Shown: positions 6,517-14,444 of the stretch, piece after piece
Layout of the letters: each line of letters starts with the position of its first letter
Numbering within the stretch: position 1 is the first letter of the stretch
Origin: Lachnoclostridium sp. UBA5890
Lineage (GTDB): Bacteria > Bacillota > Clostridia > Lachnospirales > Lachnospiraceae
Assembly (NCBI GenBank): GCA_002431395.1
Contig: DJEU01000019.1
Coordinates: 4,080 to 20,078 of the forward strand
DNA: 15,999 nucleotides
Direction of reading: 5' to 3'
Translations under genes and position numbers: made by a program
Notes under the pieces: generated by a model
Databases searched by the model: none
Seen by the model: the letters and a program-made list of their open reading frames with translations, nothing else
What the model was told of the DNA's origin: nothing

Positions 6517-7533
6517 TTAGTCGTTGTAACCATTTGGATTCATGCTCTGCCATTTCCAAGAATCGGCACACATATCATTCAAGTCGTATTTTGCTGTCCA
6601 ATGCAGCTCTTTTTCGGCTTTGTCACATTGGGAATACAATTCGTCCAAGTCGCCGGCGCGGCGAGGTTTGATCTCATAAGGGATCTTCTTGCCACAGGCC
6701 TTTTCATAGGCATGAACGACATCGAGAACGCTGGAACCCTTTCCGGTACCAAGATTGTAAATTTTCACACCGCAATTTTCCTTGATTTTTTCTAACGCTT
6801 TTACATGTCCATCGGCAAGATCGACTACATGTACATAATCACGGACACCGGTGCCATCGTGAGTCTTGTAATCATCGCCAAATACGCCGAGGCATTCGCG
6901 TTTGCCGACGGCAACCTGTGCGACATACGGTACGAGATTGTTTGGAATTCCTTTTGGATCTTCGCCAATCAGTCCGCTTTTGTGTGCGCCGATCGGATTG
7001 AAATAGCGGAGCAAAATGACATTCCAGGAATTGTCAGCGGTGTGCAGATCGGTAAGGATCTGTTCTAACATCCATTTAGTCCAGCCGTAAGGATTGGTTG
7101 GAGAGCCTTTCGGACATTCCTCTGTGATAGGAATAAAGGCAGGATCTCCGTAAACCGTCGCGGACGAACTGAAAATAATATTTTTCACATCGTGATTGCG
7201 CATACAATCCACCAGATGCAAGGTTCCGGTGATGTTATTGTGATAATATTCAATCGGCTTTTCCACAGATTCGCCGACTGCTTTCAAACCGGCAAAATGA
7301 ATGACAGCATCTATTTTTTCTTTTTCAAATACACTGTCCAATGCCTTTTTGTCCAACAGATCTACATTATAAAAAGCAGGTTTTTTTCCGGTGATCTGTG
7401 TGATGCGGTCCACTACTTTTTCATTGGAATTATACAGATTATCGACGATTACAACTTCGTAGTTATTTTCCAACAGATTAACACATGTGTGGCTGCCGAT
7501 GTAACCGGCGCCCCCTGTAACTAATATTTTCAT
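6517..7533 (-). CDS. galE: UDP-glucose 4-epimerase
   Basis: Interconverts UDP-galactose and UDP-glucose with bound NAD in the cytoplasmic Leloir pathway, and supplies UDP-galactose for glycan synthesis. The 338-residue protein is the normal family length. It shows the Rossmann NAD motif GGAGYIGSH (7-15), the catalytic serine region SSSATVYG (122-129) and the YxxxK pair Y149/K153. A further conserved ILLRYFNPIGAH block follows. A longer reading from 7569 exists, but the ATG at 7533 begins the standard MKILVTGGAGYIG and has AAGGAGA 8 nt upstream. It lies 62 nt after galK with no terminator between, so the two probably share a transcript. Confidence 0.97.
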   Translation of the reverse strand: MKILVTGGAGYIGSHTCVNLLENNYEVVIVDNLYNSNEKVVDRITQITGKKPAFYNVDLLDKKALDSVFEKEKIDAVIHFAGLKAVGESVEKPIEYYHNNITGTLHLVDCMRNHDVKNIIFSSSATVYGDPAFIPITEECPKGSPTNPYGWTKWMLEQILTDLHTADNSWNVILLRYFNPIGAHKSGLIGEDPKGIPNNLVPYVAQVAVGKRECLGVFGDDYKTHDGTGVRDYVHVVDLADGHVKALEKIKENCGVKIYNLGTGKGSSVLDVVHAYEKACGKKIPYEIKPRRAGDLDELYSQCDKAEKELHWTAKYDLNDMCADSWKWQSMNPNGYND

Positions 7534-7595
7534 ATAGAATCTCCTTTCGATATGGTTTGTTTTTATCAAGTTAAATGGCAGACATTTGGCACATT

Positions 7596-8765
7596 TTACA
7601 ATGCACGTGCGCCATCACGAATCTCAGCAATGTAAAATTCTGGAATTTTATCATAGTTCTTTTTATAAACATCGGAAAGTGCAGCCTTGAAATCCTCTGT
7701 TTTATCCGAAGCGACAAGACTTACGGTGCATCCGCCAAATCCACCTCCCGTGATTCGGCTGCCAGCTACAAACGGCAGTTCCCAAGCTGTCTCTACCAGA
7801 GTGTCCACTTCCGGACAGGAAACTTCGTAATCATCGCGCAGAGAGCGGTGCGAAGCATTCATCAATTCTCCAAATGCGAGGATATCATTTTCCTTTAATG
7901 CGCTTACTGCGGCAATCGTCCGCTGGTTTTCCGATATGGCGTGGTGAACACGCTTTTGGATCACTTCATCGCCAATGAGATATTTATTTGCCTCAAACTG
8001 CAGATCAGTAAGATCTCCGAGAGTCGAAATGTCTAGTGCGCGTTGTAGCATCAAAAGACCTTTTTCGCATTCGCGGCACCGGTCATTGTAAGCCGAGGAA
8101 ACCAGGCTGTGTTTTACCATACTGTTTGTAATGATCAGCCTGTAATTTCCAAGATTTACCGGTACCCATTGAAAATCCAGCGAATTGGTGTCTAGAAAGA
8201 TGGCATGATCCTTTTTTCCCATTGCGGAGGCAAATTGATCCATGATACCGCAGTTCATGCCATTGTATTTATTTTCGGCAGCTTGTCCCAAGAGAGCAAT
8301 CTGCGGAAGGGCAAGGGAATCGAAATGAAAGCATTTTTTTAAAATAATTCCTGTCAGCACTTCCAGCGAAGCCGAAGAAGAGAGCCCGGAACCATTTGGA
8401 ATATTTCCATAAATATACAGATCCATGCCTTTGTCGATCGGATAACCATGCTTTGTAAATGCCCAGATCACACCCATCGGATAACTGATCCATCGGGAGT
8501 CTTCCAGCGGTTTTAGGTCGTCCAGCGATGACTCGATCACACCGTTTTCCGAAAAATTTTCGGAGTAAAACTGCAGTTTCCGGTCTTTCCGCAGGCACAC
8601 GAGGCCATACGTTCCTACATCCAGTGCGCAGGGGAAAACATGTCCGCCATTGTAGTCAGTGTGCTCGCCGATCAGATTGACCCGCCCCGGGGCGAAAAAT
8701 GCCTTCGGCAAGCGGTCTGCACCAAATATGTCAGTAAATTTTTGTTTCATTTCATCCAGATTCAT
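7596..8765 (-). CDS. galK: Galactokinase
   Basis: Phosphorylates alpha-D-galactose to galactose 1-phosphate with ATP, the entry step of the Leloir pathway. The 389-residue GHMP kinase has the galactokinase signature GRVNLIGEHTDYNGG (27-41), the ATP-binding GSGLSSSAS loop (125-133), the catalytic aspartate in CGIMDQFAS (D176) and the C-terminal GGGFGG motif (340-345). The ATG at 8765 has a GAGAGGG ribosome site about 7 nt upstream. It is the first gene of a galK-galE unit with its own promoter. The uridylyltransferase galT, needed to complete the pathway, is not in this window. Confidence 0.97.
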   Translation of the reverse strand: MNLDEMKQKFTDIFGADRLPKAFFAPGRVNLIGEHTDYNGGHVFPCALDVGTYGLVCLRKDRKLQFYSENFSENGVIESSLDDLKPLEDSRWISYPMGVIWAFTKHGYPIDKGMDLYIYGNIPNGSGLSSSASLEVLTGIILKKCFHFDSLALPQIALLGQAAENKYNGMNCGIMDQFASAMGKKDHAIFLDTNSLDFQWVPVNLGNYRLIITNSMVKHSLVSSAYNDRCRECEKGLLMLQRALDISTLGDLTDLQFEANKYLIGDEVIQKRVHHAISENQRTIAAVSALKENDILAFGELMNASHRSLRDDYEVSCPEVDTLVETAWELPFVAGSRITGGGFGGCTVSLVASDKTEDFKAALSDVYKKNYDKIPEFYIAEIRDGARAL

Positions 8766-8803
8766 AAGCTGCCCTCTCTTGTGTGTCTATTAATGATGTC
8801 ATA

Positions 8804-8832
8804 AGTGTATCATGTTTTGGGGAATTTGGCAA
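8804..8832 (-). promoter_or_regulatory. Candidate promoter of galK-galE
   Basis: On the minus strand, TTGCCA (8832-8827) is followed by a 17-bp spacer and TACACT (8809-8804), about 38 nt before the galK ATG. The fit is 5/6 and 4/6 to sigma-A hexamers. I see no convincing operator dyad beside it. Confidence 0.5.
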
Positions 8833-8869
8833 ATGACTATATTGCTGCAAAAAAAATATCATGGCTTTT

Positions 8870-8897
8870 TTGAAAAAACTATGGTAAACTGTAAAAT
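8870..8897 (+). promoter_or_regulatory. Candidate promoter of the pyrophosphatase operon
   Basis: TTGAAA at 8870-8875, a 16-bp spacer and TAAAAT at 8892-8897 form a plausible sigma-A promoter 45 nt upstream of the ATG at 8943. It is divergent from galK. Confidence 0.5.
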
Positions 8898-8942
8898 ATA
8901 GCGACAAAATGAAAGTATTTGCAGTGGAGGATTTTGCAGAAT

Positions 8943-10589
8943 ATGGAAGACAGAATACCTGTATATATTATTGGACATAAAAATCCGGATACCGACTCGA
9001 TCTGTTCGGCGATCGCGTATGCGGATCTGAAAAATAAATTGCATGGCGGCGGTTATTATGCAGCGCGTGCGGGGCAGATCAATCAGGAGACACAATATGT
9101 GCTCAAGTTTTTTCAGGCGCCGGCACCGCAGTATATTGAAGACGTTATGACAGAAGTGAGTGACATCGAGATCCGGAAGACGAAGGGCGTATCGGGAAAA
9201 ATTTCCTTGAAAAAAGCATGGAATATGATGCGCGAGCTGGATGTAGTGACACTTCCGATCACGTCGGAGAAAGATGAACTTCTTGGGTTGATCACGATCG
9301 GTGATATTGCGACCGCGTACATGGACGTGTATGACAATTGTATCCTGTCTACGGCAGGAACTTCCTATAAAAATATATTGGAGACGCTGGAGGCGACGAT
9401 GGTCGTCGGGGATGAAGACGCAACCTATAAAAAAGGCGAGGTAATCATTGCGGCAGCGAATCCGGATGTCATGGAAGACTATATCCACGAAGGCGATATG
9501 GTAATTTTAGGAAACCGTTACGAATCCCAGCTGTGTGCGATCGAGATGGGAGCGGACTGTATCATTGTGTGTATGGATGCGAAAGTATCGCGGACGATTC
9601 AGAAAATGGCACAGGAGCACAATTGCAATATTATTGTAACCCCATACGATACCTTTACGGCGGCGCGTATGATCAATCAGAGTATGCCGATTGAATATTT
9701 CATGAAGAGAAATGATCTGACGACGTTCCATCTTGCGGATAAGACGGAAGATATCAAAGGTGTCATGGGTAAAAAGCGCCACCGCGATTTTCCGATTTTG
9801 GATGAAAATGACCGCTACGTTGGTATGATCTCCCGCCGAAATTTGTTAAATCTTCGAAAAAAACAATTGATTCTGGTCGATCATAATGAAGTTTCGCAGA
9901 CGGTGGATGGCATCGAATTTGCTCATATATTGGAAATCATTGATCATCACCGAATCGGTACCTTGGAGACATTGGAACCGGTTCTTTTCCGCAACCAGCC
10001 GCTTGGCTGTACTGCGACGATCATTTATCAGATGTATCAGGAACATGGAGTTGAGATTCCGAAAAATATCGCAGGACTTTTGATGGCAGCAATCATTTCC
10101 GATACGTTAATGTTCCGCTCGCCGACCTGTACTCCGGTAGATCAGAAGGCGGCAGAAGACCTGTCAGAGATCTGTGGTGTTGAGATTGAGGAATTTGCGG
10201 TAGATATGTTTGGGGCAGGAAGTGATCTGAGTTCCAAAGAACCGAAGGAAATTTTCAATCAGGATCTCAAACGCTTTGAGGTGGGCGATATTGAGTTTAT
10301 CGTCAGCCAGATCAATTCCATGAACAGCATTGAACTTCAGGAAATTAAGGAAAAAATTGTGCCATATCTGGAAGAAGTATTTGAAGGACTAGGCGTATCG
10401 ATGGCATTCGTAATGCTTACAAATATTGTAAAAGAAAGCACAGAGCTTTTATGTTTTGGCGAGAAGTCCAAAGACGTTGTCAAGGAGGCATTCCAGCTTC
10501 CGGGAGACATGAAACGTATTATATTAAAAGGCTTGGTTTCAAGAAAGAAACAATTGATCCCAAGTCTGGTATCTATTTTACAACAGTAA
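8943..10589 (+). CDS. CBS/DRTGG-domain manganese-dependent inorganic pyrophosphatase
   Basis: Hydrolyses pyrophosphate to phosphate in the cytoplasm and so drives biosynthetic reactions. This is a DHH-superfamily (family II) enzyme of 548 residues with a regulatory insert. The N-terminal metal site is GHKNPDTDS (11-19, ligands H12, D16, D18). Next come CBS1 (about 66-125), a DRTGG domain (about 135-250) and CBS2 (about 250-305). The catalytic part then resumes with DHNE (313-316), the DHH motif (334-336), SDTLMF (386-391) and a C-terminal DHHA2 domain ending in RKKQLIPSL. In characterised clostridial relatives, AMP/ADP inhibit and diadenosine polyphosphates activate through this insert; I infer the same here. 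The start at 8943 has GGAGG 12 nt upstream. A TTG at 8919 in the same frame lies before that site and is rejected. Confidence 0.95.
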   Translation: MEDRIPVYIIGHKNPDTDSICSAIAYADLKNKLHGGGYYAARAGQINQETQYVLKFFQAPAPQYIEDVMTEVSDIEIRKTKGVSGKISLKKAWNMMRELDVVTLPITSEKDELLGLITIGDIATAYMDVYDNCILSTAGTSYKNILETLEATMVVGDEDATYKKGEVIIAAANPDVMEDYIHEGDMVILGNRYESQLCAIEMGADCIIVCMDAKVSRTIQKMAQEHNCNIIVTPYDTFTAARMINQSMPIEYFMKRNDLTTFHLADKTEDIKGVMGKKRHRDFPILDENDRYVGMISRRNLLNLRKKQLILVDHNEVSQTVDGIEFAHILEIIDHHRIGTLETLEPVLFRNQPLGCTATIIYQMYQEHGVEIPKNIAGLLMAAIISDTLMFRSPTCTPVDQKAAEDLSEICGVEIEEFAVDMFGAGSDLSSKEPKEIFNQDLKRFEVGDIEFIVSQINSMNSIELQEIKEKIVPYLEEVFEGLGVSMAFVMLTNIVKESTELLCFGEKSKDVVKEAFQLPGDMKRIILKGLVSRKKQLIPSLVSILQQ

Positions 10590-10609
10590 TGTAATGAAGG
10601 AGGATTTTT

Positions 10610-10954
10610 ATGATTGAAATGAGAAGAGAAAAGCGCTGGCCGATCGAGTTAAAATTGGAGATCAGCAGTCTTTTCAAGCAGGATAATGTGAAAGTGGAGA
10701 ACATCAATGCGCCGATTGAAGTGTTTGATGTATCCAAAGCAGGAATTGGATTCCGTACCGAAAGTGTGCTGCCGATCGGTTACTATTTTAATGCCAGACT
10801 AGTGCTTGGCGAGCAGGGAGCATTGAATTGTGTGGTACGTATCATTCGCCAGCAGCAAGATGGCGACGAGCATATCTATGGCTGCGAGATTGTCGGAACA
10901 GCATCGATTATGGACTATTTGTTCAATGATTATGCAGCAAGTCTGAGTCAGTAA
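10610..10954 (+). CDS. PilZ domain protein, putative c-di-GMP receptor
   Basis: A 114-residue stand-alone PilZ domain. The two c-di-GMP binding signatures are present: RxxxR in RREKR (R5, R9) and DxSxxG in DVSKAG (D40, S42, G45). A beta-barrel-like pattern follows, ending in a short helix. No effector domain is fused, so it probably works by binding a partner protein. The ATG at 10610 has AAGGAGG 7 nt upstream. It follows the pyrophosphatase by 20 nt with no terminator between, so they are likely co-transcribed. Ligand binding is inferred from the motifs only. Confidence 0.88.
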   Translation: MIEMRREKRWPIELKLEISSLFKQDNVKVENINAPIEVFDVSKAGIGFRTESVLPIGYYFNARLVLGEQGALNCVVRIIRQQQDGDEHIYGCEIVGTASIMDYLFNDYAASLSQ

Positions 10955-10993
10955 ATATTTATAGTTAATTAATACAATATTAGTTAAATTATA

Positions 10994-11053
10994 CCTCTCA
11001 TTCTGTTACAATAAGTATAGTATTATATGGTAGCGGAATGAGAGGATTTTTTT
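10994..11053 (+). terminator. Intrinsic terminator or leader hairpin before the xylanase gene
   Basis: CCTCTCATTC (10994-11003) pairs perfectly with GAATGAGAGG (11036-11045), followed by ATTTTTTT. The loop is 32 nt and AT-rich, with -10-like hexamers TATAGT (11016-11021) and TATTAT (11021-11026). The simplest reading is the end of the pyrophosphatase-PilZ transcript. If the xylanase promoter lies upstream in the AT-rich 10955-10993, the hairpin would act as an attenuator instead. Confidence 0.75.
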
Positions 11054-11081
11054 CTATTTATTTTGAAAGGAGCGGTTTCGT

Positions 11082-13763
11082 ATGAAGAAAACGACAGAAA
11101 AAATGCTGGCATTGGCTATGGCAGCAGCCCTTTGCATCACCACAGTGGCTGTACCGGTGGATGCCAAAGTAAAAAAACCAAAGTTAAGTACCAAAAACAT
11201 GACATTGAACACCGGCGCAAAGAAAAAATTACAGATTAAAAATGCCGGAAAAGTTAAAAAGGTAACATGGAAGAGCAAGAAAACTTCCGTGGCATTTTTG
11301 ACAAAGAAGACGAAAAAATCGGTTACGATCGTGGCGAAAAAGCCGGGAAAAACGACGGTTACCTGCCAGATCAAAATGGGAAAAAAGACTTATAAATTTA
11401 ATTGTAAGGTTACGGTAAAAAAAGCGGCAAATCCGACGGCAGTTCCGTCCACGGAAACTGTGGTACCGGTTGTGGCACCATCTGCTACAGCGCAGAGCAC
11501 TTTCCAGCCGGCGACGGAGAAACCACAGAAAACGGTAAACCCAAGTGAGACACCGGATGCAGCACCAAGCAGTGAACCGGACACTACTCCGACGGTGGAA
11601 CCATCGAAGGCACCGGTTACGGCAGCTCCGACCAAAGCTCCCGTGACGGAGGCACCGACTAAGGCACCTGCTACGACATCACCTTCGACTAAACCATCAA
11701 AGGGAAATTTGATTGAGGATTCCTCGCAATATACCAATAAAGAGGCCTATACAAAAGCATGGTCCGGAAATGTATATGATATCGGGGCATTGATTGTGCG
11801 TCAAGGGGCTTTGCTTCATAATTTGAAGTCTGTAACTGTGGTTGTGGAATTACTGGATGCAAATAAGAATGTAATTGAAGGTCAATCCGGAGCTTCTTTG
11901 AAATTGTCAACGAAAACGACAGACTGGACAGGCTTTGTTGATATCAATGAAGTAAAGAGTGGACAGGAATCTGTTTTGAAGATGGATACATATCCGGAAG
12001 AGGCAGATTCATTGTACCTTGTTGTGCAAAATGCGAGTACAGAGGTAAATTATATTCGTGTTACGTCTGTTACTTTTGTGACAGATTTAGAGCCAGCAGC
12101 AACGGCGACACCAACCAGCACTCCGGCAGCGACGGCAATAGCCAAACCAACTGCGACGCCGGCAGCGAAGTTCGATCTGGAGATTGATTCTGCGAAGTTT
12201 ACAAATAGCAATGCATACACAGGTGCATGGAATGGAACGGTGTATAATATAGGCGAACTGCTTACGGAAAAAGGGTACAAAATATCCGACTTTACGGATG
12301 TTAAGATTACTGTCGAACTTTTGGATACCGACAAAAACATAATCGAGAATACAGGTGGAGCTTCTGTAAAATTGTCTGCGAAGTCTTCGGACTGGGGCGG
12401 CTTTGTGGATGCGAACGGCGTACAGAGCAACAAAGAGTTTGGGTTGCAGTTGGAGACCTATCCGAGCGGATCGTCAGAACTGTATCTGATCGTACAGAAT
12501 TCAACGGCAGATGTAAAATATATTCGTGTCACTTCTATTAAAATGGAAAATAATGGAAAGAAAGATGCGACAGAAGTTACGACAAATTATCAATCATTAG
12601 CCAGCCTGGCAGAGCAGTATGGATTCAAATTCGGAACCAATATTTCTTCTCAGGCATTGAATAATACTGAATTGACAAAACTGATCAAATACCATTTTAA
12701 CAGCACGACATTCAGCAATGAGATGAAAGCTTATTCTCTTTTGAAACAGTCTGCTTCTCAGTCGAATTATAAAAATGAACAGTCTACGGCAAGCATTGAT
12801 TTTACGACAGCAGACAAAATGGTAGAATATGCAAAGGCAAATGGTCTGCAGATCCGTGGACACGTGCTAACGTGGGATGCAGATATGTGCGACTGGTTCT
12901 TCCGCGAAGGATATACGACAAATGGTGATTATGTGAGTGCGGATGTGATGAAATATCGTCTACAGAAATACATTGAAGAAGTAATGACGCATTTTGAGCA
13001 AAAATACCCGGGCGTGATTTATTGCTGGGATGTTGTAAATGAAGCGGTTGCAGATAATACTGGCGAATTTGCATCGGATGATGTGCGTCATGTACGTACT
13101 GTTCGTAGTGGAAAAACCAATCTTTTCTATGATCATATCGGAAAAGATTATGTAGAACTCGCATTTAAGTATGCTTATGAAACGCGGAAAACACTTGGCG
13201 CAGAAGATCGTATCAAATTATTTTATAATGATTATAATACGTTTGCGACATATGGTGCCAACAAACGCGATGCTATCGTGGAACTGGTAAAAAGTGTAAA
13301 TTCATCGGTTTCGGATGGCCAAGGCGGTTATCTCAAACTTTGCGATGGAATCGGAATGCAGAGTTATATCGGAGGTTATGGACAGCAGAGCGGCTGCATG
13401 AATGACAACGATATTACATCGATTAAAAATGCCATCGAAAAATTTGCTTCTATCGGAGTCGAGGTTCATGTGACAGAGCTTGCGGTTCGAAATTACGAGA
13501 GATCTGATGAACGCGAGGCAGAGCACGGAGCATTTTATAAGAAATTGATGCAGACCTATGTCGACATCAATAAAGCGGCGCAGGCGAAAGGCGAGACAGG
13601 CCCGATTACGAGTTTGTCCATCTGGGGCTTGTTTGATGCACCGTATCTGGCAGAGACCGATTACAGCTACAAGATGAATGGTCCGTATTGCGGATTATTT
13701 ACCGAACTGTATCAGCCGAAGGAAGCCTTCAAAGAAGTGTACAAAGTGCTTTCGGGGGAATAA
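11082..13763 (+). CDS. Secreted multidomain GH10 endo-beta-1,4-xylanase
   Basis: Predicted to cleave xylan backbones outside the cell. The 893-residue protein has a signal peptide (1-28, cleavage after VDA), a lysine-rich BIG2-like Ig domain (about 30-115) and a Thr/Pro linker with TKAP repeats (116-207). Two tandem related modules (210-333 and 366-489) are joined by a second Thr/Pro linker, then the GH10 barrel runs from about 500 to 891. Catalytic residues are visible: acid/base E654 in DVVNEA and nucleophile E799 in VHVTE, with the substrate-site NEMK at 546-549 and the conserved H594 and H796. Some usual GH10 positions differ: GHVLTWD replaces GHxLxWH, and QSYI replaces QSH. The ATG has AAAGGAG 11 nt upstream. 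There is no LPxTG or S-layer motif; surface retention, if any, would depend on the N-terminal Ig domain. It is alone, with no other xylan genes in the window. Confidence 0.94.
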   Translation: MKKTTEKMLALAMAAALCITTVAVPVDAKVKKPKLSTKNMTLNTGAKKKLQIKNAGKVKKVTWKSKKTSVAFLTKKTKKSVTIVAKKPGKTTVTCQIKMGKKTYKFNCKVTVKKAANPTAVPSTETVVPVVAPSATAQSTFQPATEKPQKTVNPSETPDAAPSSEPDTTPTVEPSKAPVTAAPTKAPVTEAPTKAPATTSPSTKPSKGNLIEDSSQYTNKEAYTKAWSGNVYDIGALIVRQGALLHNLKSVTVVVELLDANKNVIEGQSGASLKLSTKTTDWTGFVDINEVKSGQESVLKMDTYPEEADSLYLVVQNASTEVNYIRVTSVTFVTDLEPAATATPTSTPAATAIAKPTATPAAKFDLEIDSAKFTNSNAYTGAWNGTVYNIGELLTEKGYKISDFTDVKITVELLDTDKNIIENTGGASVKLSAKSSDWGGFVDANGVQSNKEFGLQLETYPSGSSELYLIVQNSTADVKYIRVTSIKMENNGKKDATEVTTNYQSLASLAEQYGFKFGTNISSQALNNTELTKLIKYHFNSTTFSNEMKAYSLLKQSASQSNYKNEQSTASIDFTTADKMVEYAKANGLQIRGHVLTWDADMCDWFFREGYTTNGDYVSADVMKYRLQKYIEEVMTHFEQKYPGVIYCWDVVNEAVADNTGEFASDDVRHVRTVRSGKTNLFYDHIGKDYVELAFKYAYETRKTLGAEDRIKLFYNDYNTFATYGANKRDAIVELVKSVNSSVSDGQGGYLKLCDGIGMQSYIGGYGQQSGCMNDNDITSIKNAIEKFASIGVEVHVTELAVRNYERSDEREAEHGAFYKKLMQTYVDINKAAQAKGETGPITSLSIWGLFDAPYLAETDYSYKMNGPYCGLFTELYQPKEAFKEVYKVLSGE
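11709..12080 (+). repeat. First copy of tandem carbohydrate-binding-like module
   Basis: Encodes residues 210-333 of the xylanase. It aligns without any gap to residues 366-489 (offset 156), with about 61 of 124 identical positions by hand count. Shared blocks include VELLD, SDW/TDW followed by GFVD, LYL, VQN and YIRVTS. A binding role is inferred from position; I cannot assign a CBM family. Confidence 0.8.
12177..12548 (+). repeat. Second copy of tandem carbohydrate-binding-like module
   Basis: Encodes residues 366-489 of the xylanase, the partner of the copy at 11709-12080. It is separated from that copy by a Thr/Pro/Ala linker and joined directly to the GH10 domain by a short polar stretch. 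Conserved aromatic residues (Y379, W383, W438, F441, Y460, Y468) could form a sugar-binding face. Confidence 0.8.
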
Positions 13764-13796
13764 TGAAAAAGTTCCGAATCGTTATATAAAAAATAT

Positions 13797-13843
13797 AAGA
13801 CCATATCGTGGAAAATATTATTTTCCGGGGTATGGTCTTTTTT
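13797..13843 (+). terminator. Intrinsic terminator of the xylanase gene
   Basis: AAGACCATA (13797-13805) pairs with TATGGTCTT (13831-13839), and an inner GGAAAAT/ATTTTCC helix extends the stem. The run TTTTTT at 13838-13843 follows. It lies 34 nt after the xylanase stop. Confidence 0.9.
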
Positions 13844-13998
13844 GCTGTGCAAATTTGAATGGCGTAAGCCTGACGGTGACGAGGGTACATCTATCTTATT
13901 GAATGATAAAATAAGAGAAAGTGAAAAAAACGGAAAAATTTTGGAACTTTCGTGGGATATAATGAGAGAAAAACTAATTAATTTAGGAGGAATCTATT
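13844..13998 (+). promoter_or_regulatory. Leader region of the small secreted protein genes
   Basis: About 155 nt without a convincing gene. A perfect TATAAT lies at 13958-13963, 35 nt before the ATG at 13999, but the matching -35 (13935-13940, AAAATT) is poor. An activator or alternative sigma factor could be needed. AGGAGGAA precedes the ATG. Short readings through this region are not protein-like. Confidence 0.4.
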
Positions 13999-14424
13999 AT
14001 GAGAAAGATTGTAGTGAGTGTATTATGTTTGGCGTTAATTGTGTCCAGCTTGGCATTTTCCGGTTCGAAAGTGCAGGCAAAGACATATGGACCAGAAGAG
14101 TTTGGCCTTGGATTTAATGTAGAGAAGTATGTCGGAATTAAATTCCAAAAAATCACGAAAAAATATGTCCTTTACAAAAAAATCAAATTTAATGGCAACG
14201 ACGGATATGAATATGTCTCAAACAAAGTTTACAAAAAGAAATATAGTAAAAAAATCAAGATGTATACATTAAAGAGTGGATATCCTTGTACCTGGAAATT
14301 CATGTGCCAAGGTTTTACTTATCAGAATCTGCAAAACAAACGCACAGATCATGCACATACAAAACCAAAAAATGTTGAGTGGATTATTCGAGGCAATAAT
14401 ATGCTTCAATACTATACACCGTGA
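13999..14424 (+). CDS. Small secreted Lys/Tyr-rich protein of unknown function
   Basis: A 141-residue exported protein. The signal peptide is clear (residues 1-28, cleavage after VQA). The mature part is strongly basic, rich in Lys, Tyr and Phe, with repeated K-K-Y and Y-K-K runs (54-88). C97 and C103 could form a disulphide. The alternating pattern suggests beta strands. I do not recognise a family. The ATG at 13999 has AGGAGG about 8 nt upstream. Its stop lies 20 nt before the next gene's ATG, so the two form an operon. A wall- or polysaccharide-binding role is possible from charge alone, but that is speculation. Confidence 0.8.
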   Translation: MRKIVVSVLCLALIVSSLAFSGSKVQAKTYGPEEFGLGFNVEKYVGIKFQKITKKYVLYKKIKFNGNDGYEYVSNKVYKKKYSKKIKMYTLKSGYPCTWKFMCQGFTYQNLQNKRTDHAHTKPKNVEWIIRGNNMLQYYTP

Positions 14425-14444
14425 TGAAAGGAGAAGTGAGGAAA

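Noticed and set aside
8919..8942. TTG start for the pyrophosphatase at 8919
   Set aside because: The ribosome site lies downstream of it; the ATG at 8943 precedes the conserved metal-binding motif at the usual distance.
11450..11700. Possible CRISPR-like or satellite repeat in the xylanase gene
   Set aside because: The short repeats encode TKAP-type linker residues in frame; spacing is irregular and there are no spacers.
11390..11737. Minus-strand open frame rich in Gly, Ala and Val opposite the xylanase linker
   Set aside because: It is the reverse reading of the Thr/Pro repeats; low complexity explains it.
13842..14117. Plus-strand open frame leading into the first secreted protein gene
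   Set aside because: It overlaps the terminator and the signal-peptide gene in another frame, and has no ribosome site or recognisable domain.
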